This document shows positions 23,320 through 23,808 of a stretch of 23,808 nt of DNA, one piece after another. The notes under the pieces were generated by a model that was not told the DNA's origin, ran no database searches, and saw nothing but the letters and a program-made list of their open reading frames with translations. The translations under genes and the position numbers were made by a program. Source of the stretch: CAZFAT01 sp964517075 (GTDB taxonomy: Bacteria; Acidobacteriota; Vicinamibacteria; Vicinamibacterales; SCN-69-37); contig CAZFAT010000247.1 of assembly GCA_964517075.1 (NCBI GenBank), forward strand, positions 1-23,808, in the 5' to 3' direction. Position 1 is the first letter of the stretch. Every line of letters begins with the position of its first letter.

Positions 23320-23335
23320 AGGGTCGGCCCCTCCA
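23309..23335. repeat. Dispersed palindromic element, copy C (degenerate)
   Basis: GGCCTACCT-AA-AGGGTCGGCC followed by CCTCC. It shares the exact 13-mer GGTCGGCCCCTCC with copy A and the general palindrome with copies A and B. It supplies the stop codon of the small lipoprotein ORF and abuts the stop of the DUF2007-like gene on the other strand. Confidence 0.5.
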
Positions 23336-23341
23336 TCTCCA

Positions 23342-23563
23342 CTACGTTGCTTGACCGAGCAGTTCCTGCGCCACCGCGAGGTCTTCGGGGCGGACCTGAA
23401 GTCGCACGCCGCCTCCGCTCAGCGACAGGTTGGCGTACTGGCCGCCGACGTCATCGGCCACGAGGGCGGATTCGATGCCGGCGGCGTCCAGCGCCCCCTG
23501 GGCGACCTCCGCCTCGATACGGCTGCCGAACGAGCGGACTACGATGAGTTCTGTGTCGTCCAT
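23342..23563 (-). CDS. DUF2007-like small protein (putative signal-transducing protein)
   Basis: A 73-residue protein of the expected length. VVRSFGSRIEAEVAQGALDA (8-27), then AGIESALVADD and RLQVRPEDLAVAQELL match the DUF2007 pattern, a small ferredoxin-like alpha/beta fold found alone or fused to other domains. Cytoplasmic; the actual role is unknown despite the family name. Start ATG 23563 is preceded by GCAGGATTAG, a usable Shine-Dalgarno. It is read toward the DUF1592 cluster and ends beside the degenerate palindrome. Confidence 0.8.
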   Translation of the reverse strand: MDDTELIVVRSFGSRIEAEVAQGALDAAGIESALVADDVGGQYANLSLSGGGVRLQVRPEDLAVAQELLGQAT

Positions 23564-23698
23564 GTAGCTAATCCTGCGGGGGCTGTCTCAGTCTACCAAG
23601 CCGGGATCGGGGGCGGGCCCGGCGGACGCGCGCGCCGCGAGTGGACGCCGGGCCGGATCGATACGTCACGGGATATGCTGACACGGGTGGAGGTTGTG

Positions 23699-23808
23699 AT
23701 GAGACAGCGTTGGTTGGCAGCATCACTCGCGATCGCGTGCGGGACGGTCATCGGGCTTGCCGCAGAGGGCGGGCAGGGCCGGCAGGGCGGGGGCGGCGCA
23801 CCAGCCGC
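23699..23808 (+). CDS. N-terminus of a secreted protein (partial at window end)
   Basis: The ATG at 23699 has a ribosome site (GGTGGAGG) just upstream and opens into MRQRWLAASLAIACGTVIGL, a typical Sec signal peptide, followed by a Gly/Gln-rich stretch (GGQGRQGGGGAP) that runs to the end of the window. The function cannot be told from 36 codons. A cleaved signal followed by a Gly/Gln linker is common at the start of Acidobacteria cytochromes and hydrolases. TATGCT at about 23674 could be a -10. Confidence 0.65.
   Translation, partial: MRQRWLAASLAIACGTVIGLAAEGGQGRQGGGGAPA

Noticed and set aside
1..23808. CRISPR arrays, tRNA or rRNA genes, integrases and insertion sequences
   Set aside because: No regularly spaced direct repeats, cloverleaf-like sequence, rRNA-like segment or transposase motif was recognised by reading both strands. 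A covariance or profile search could still find a short RNA.

Overview
The window looks like a chromosome segment of a high-GC (about two-thirds G+C by eye), Gram-negative, aerobic soil-type bacterium, most likely an Acidobacteriota member related to Vicinamibacteria. That placement is inference. It rests on the DUF1552/DUF1592 cytochrome pair, Tat-exported GHL6-type and sulfatase proteins, a TonB receptor fused to a carboxypeptidase-regulatory-like domain, many alpha/beta hydrolase and PQQ-propeller type proteins, and short dispersed palindromes of a kind I associate with that group. No rRNA, tRNA, CRISPR array, insertion sequence or phage gene was seen.

Layout. (1) 1-81 is the tail of a cytochrome-like protein. 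(2) 103-4520, minus strand, is a compact three-gene unit: TonB-dependent receptor, PQQ-propeller lipoprotein, beta-barrel protein. It has a candidate promoter and operator palindrome at 4535-4564. (3) 4649-6097 is a polytopic membrane protein. (4) 6252-9487, minus strand, is a catabolic operon: di-haem cytochrome c peroxidase-like protein, PcpA/LinE-like ring-cleaving dioxygenase, maleylacetate reductase. It is divergent from a SufR-like cysteine-rich regulator at 9662-10300, and inverted repeats lie in the shared spacer. (5) 10301-10717 has no intact gene. It holds an imperfect inverted repeat and what looks like a broken, partly inverted cytochrome c/helix-hairpin-helix gene. (6) 10718-12094 is a membrane-anchored alpha/beta hydrolase.

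(7) 12234-18104 is a carbohydrate or organic-ester scavenging neighbourhood. A sugar-isomerase-like TIM barrel and a Tat-exported GHL6-type glycoside hydrolase are on the minus strand. A sulfatase with a CAPSR signature and a glycerophosphodiester phosphodiesterase are on the plus strand. (8) 18204-23079 is a plus-strand cluster: Tat-exported DUF1552 protein, degenerate nucleoside-hydrolase-like protein with a Pro/Ala/Lys tail, and large DUF1592-type cytochrome. (9) 23080-23808 holds a short, possibly truncated lipoprotein bracketed by palindromic repeats, a DUF2007-like protein on the minus strand, and the start of a new secreted protein.

The best-supported functional idea is the hydroquinone module (6252-10300). 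A PcpA-type dioxygenase opens a hydroquinone ring to a maleylacetate, and the reductase converts this to 3-oxoadipate. A periplasmic di-haem protein is co-transcribed, and an Fe-S-type regulator sits divergently. The least understood part is the DUF1552/NH-like/DUF1592 cluster. A family of small palindromic elements (15486-15566, 17070-17128, 23309-23335) touches gene starts and ends, and in one case appears to have become part of a coding N-terminus.
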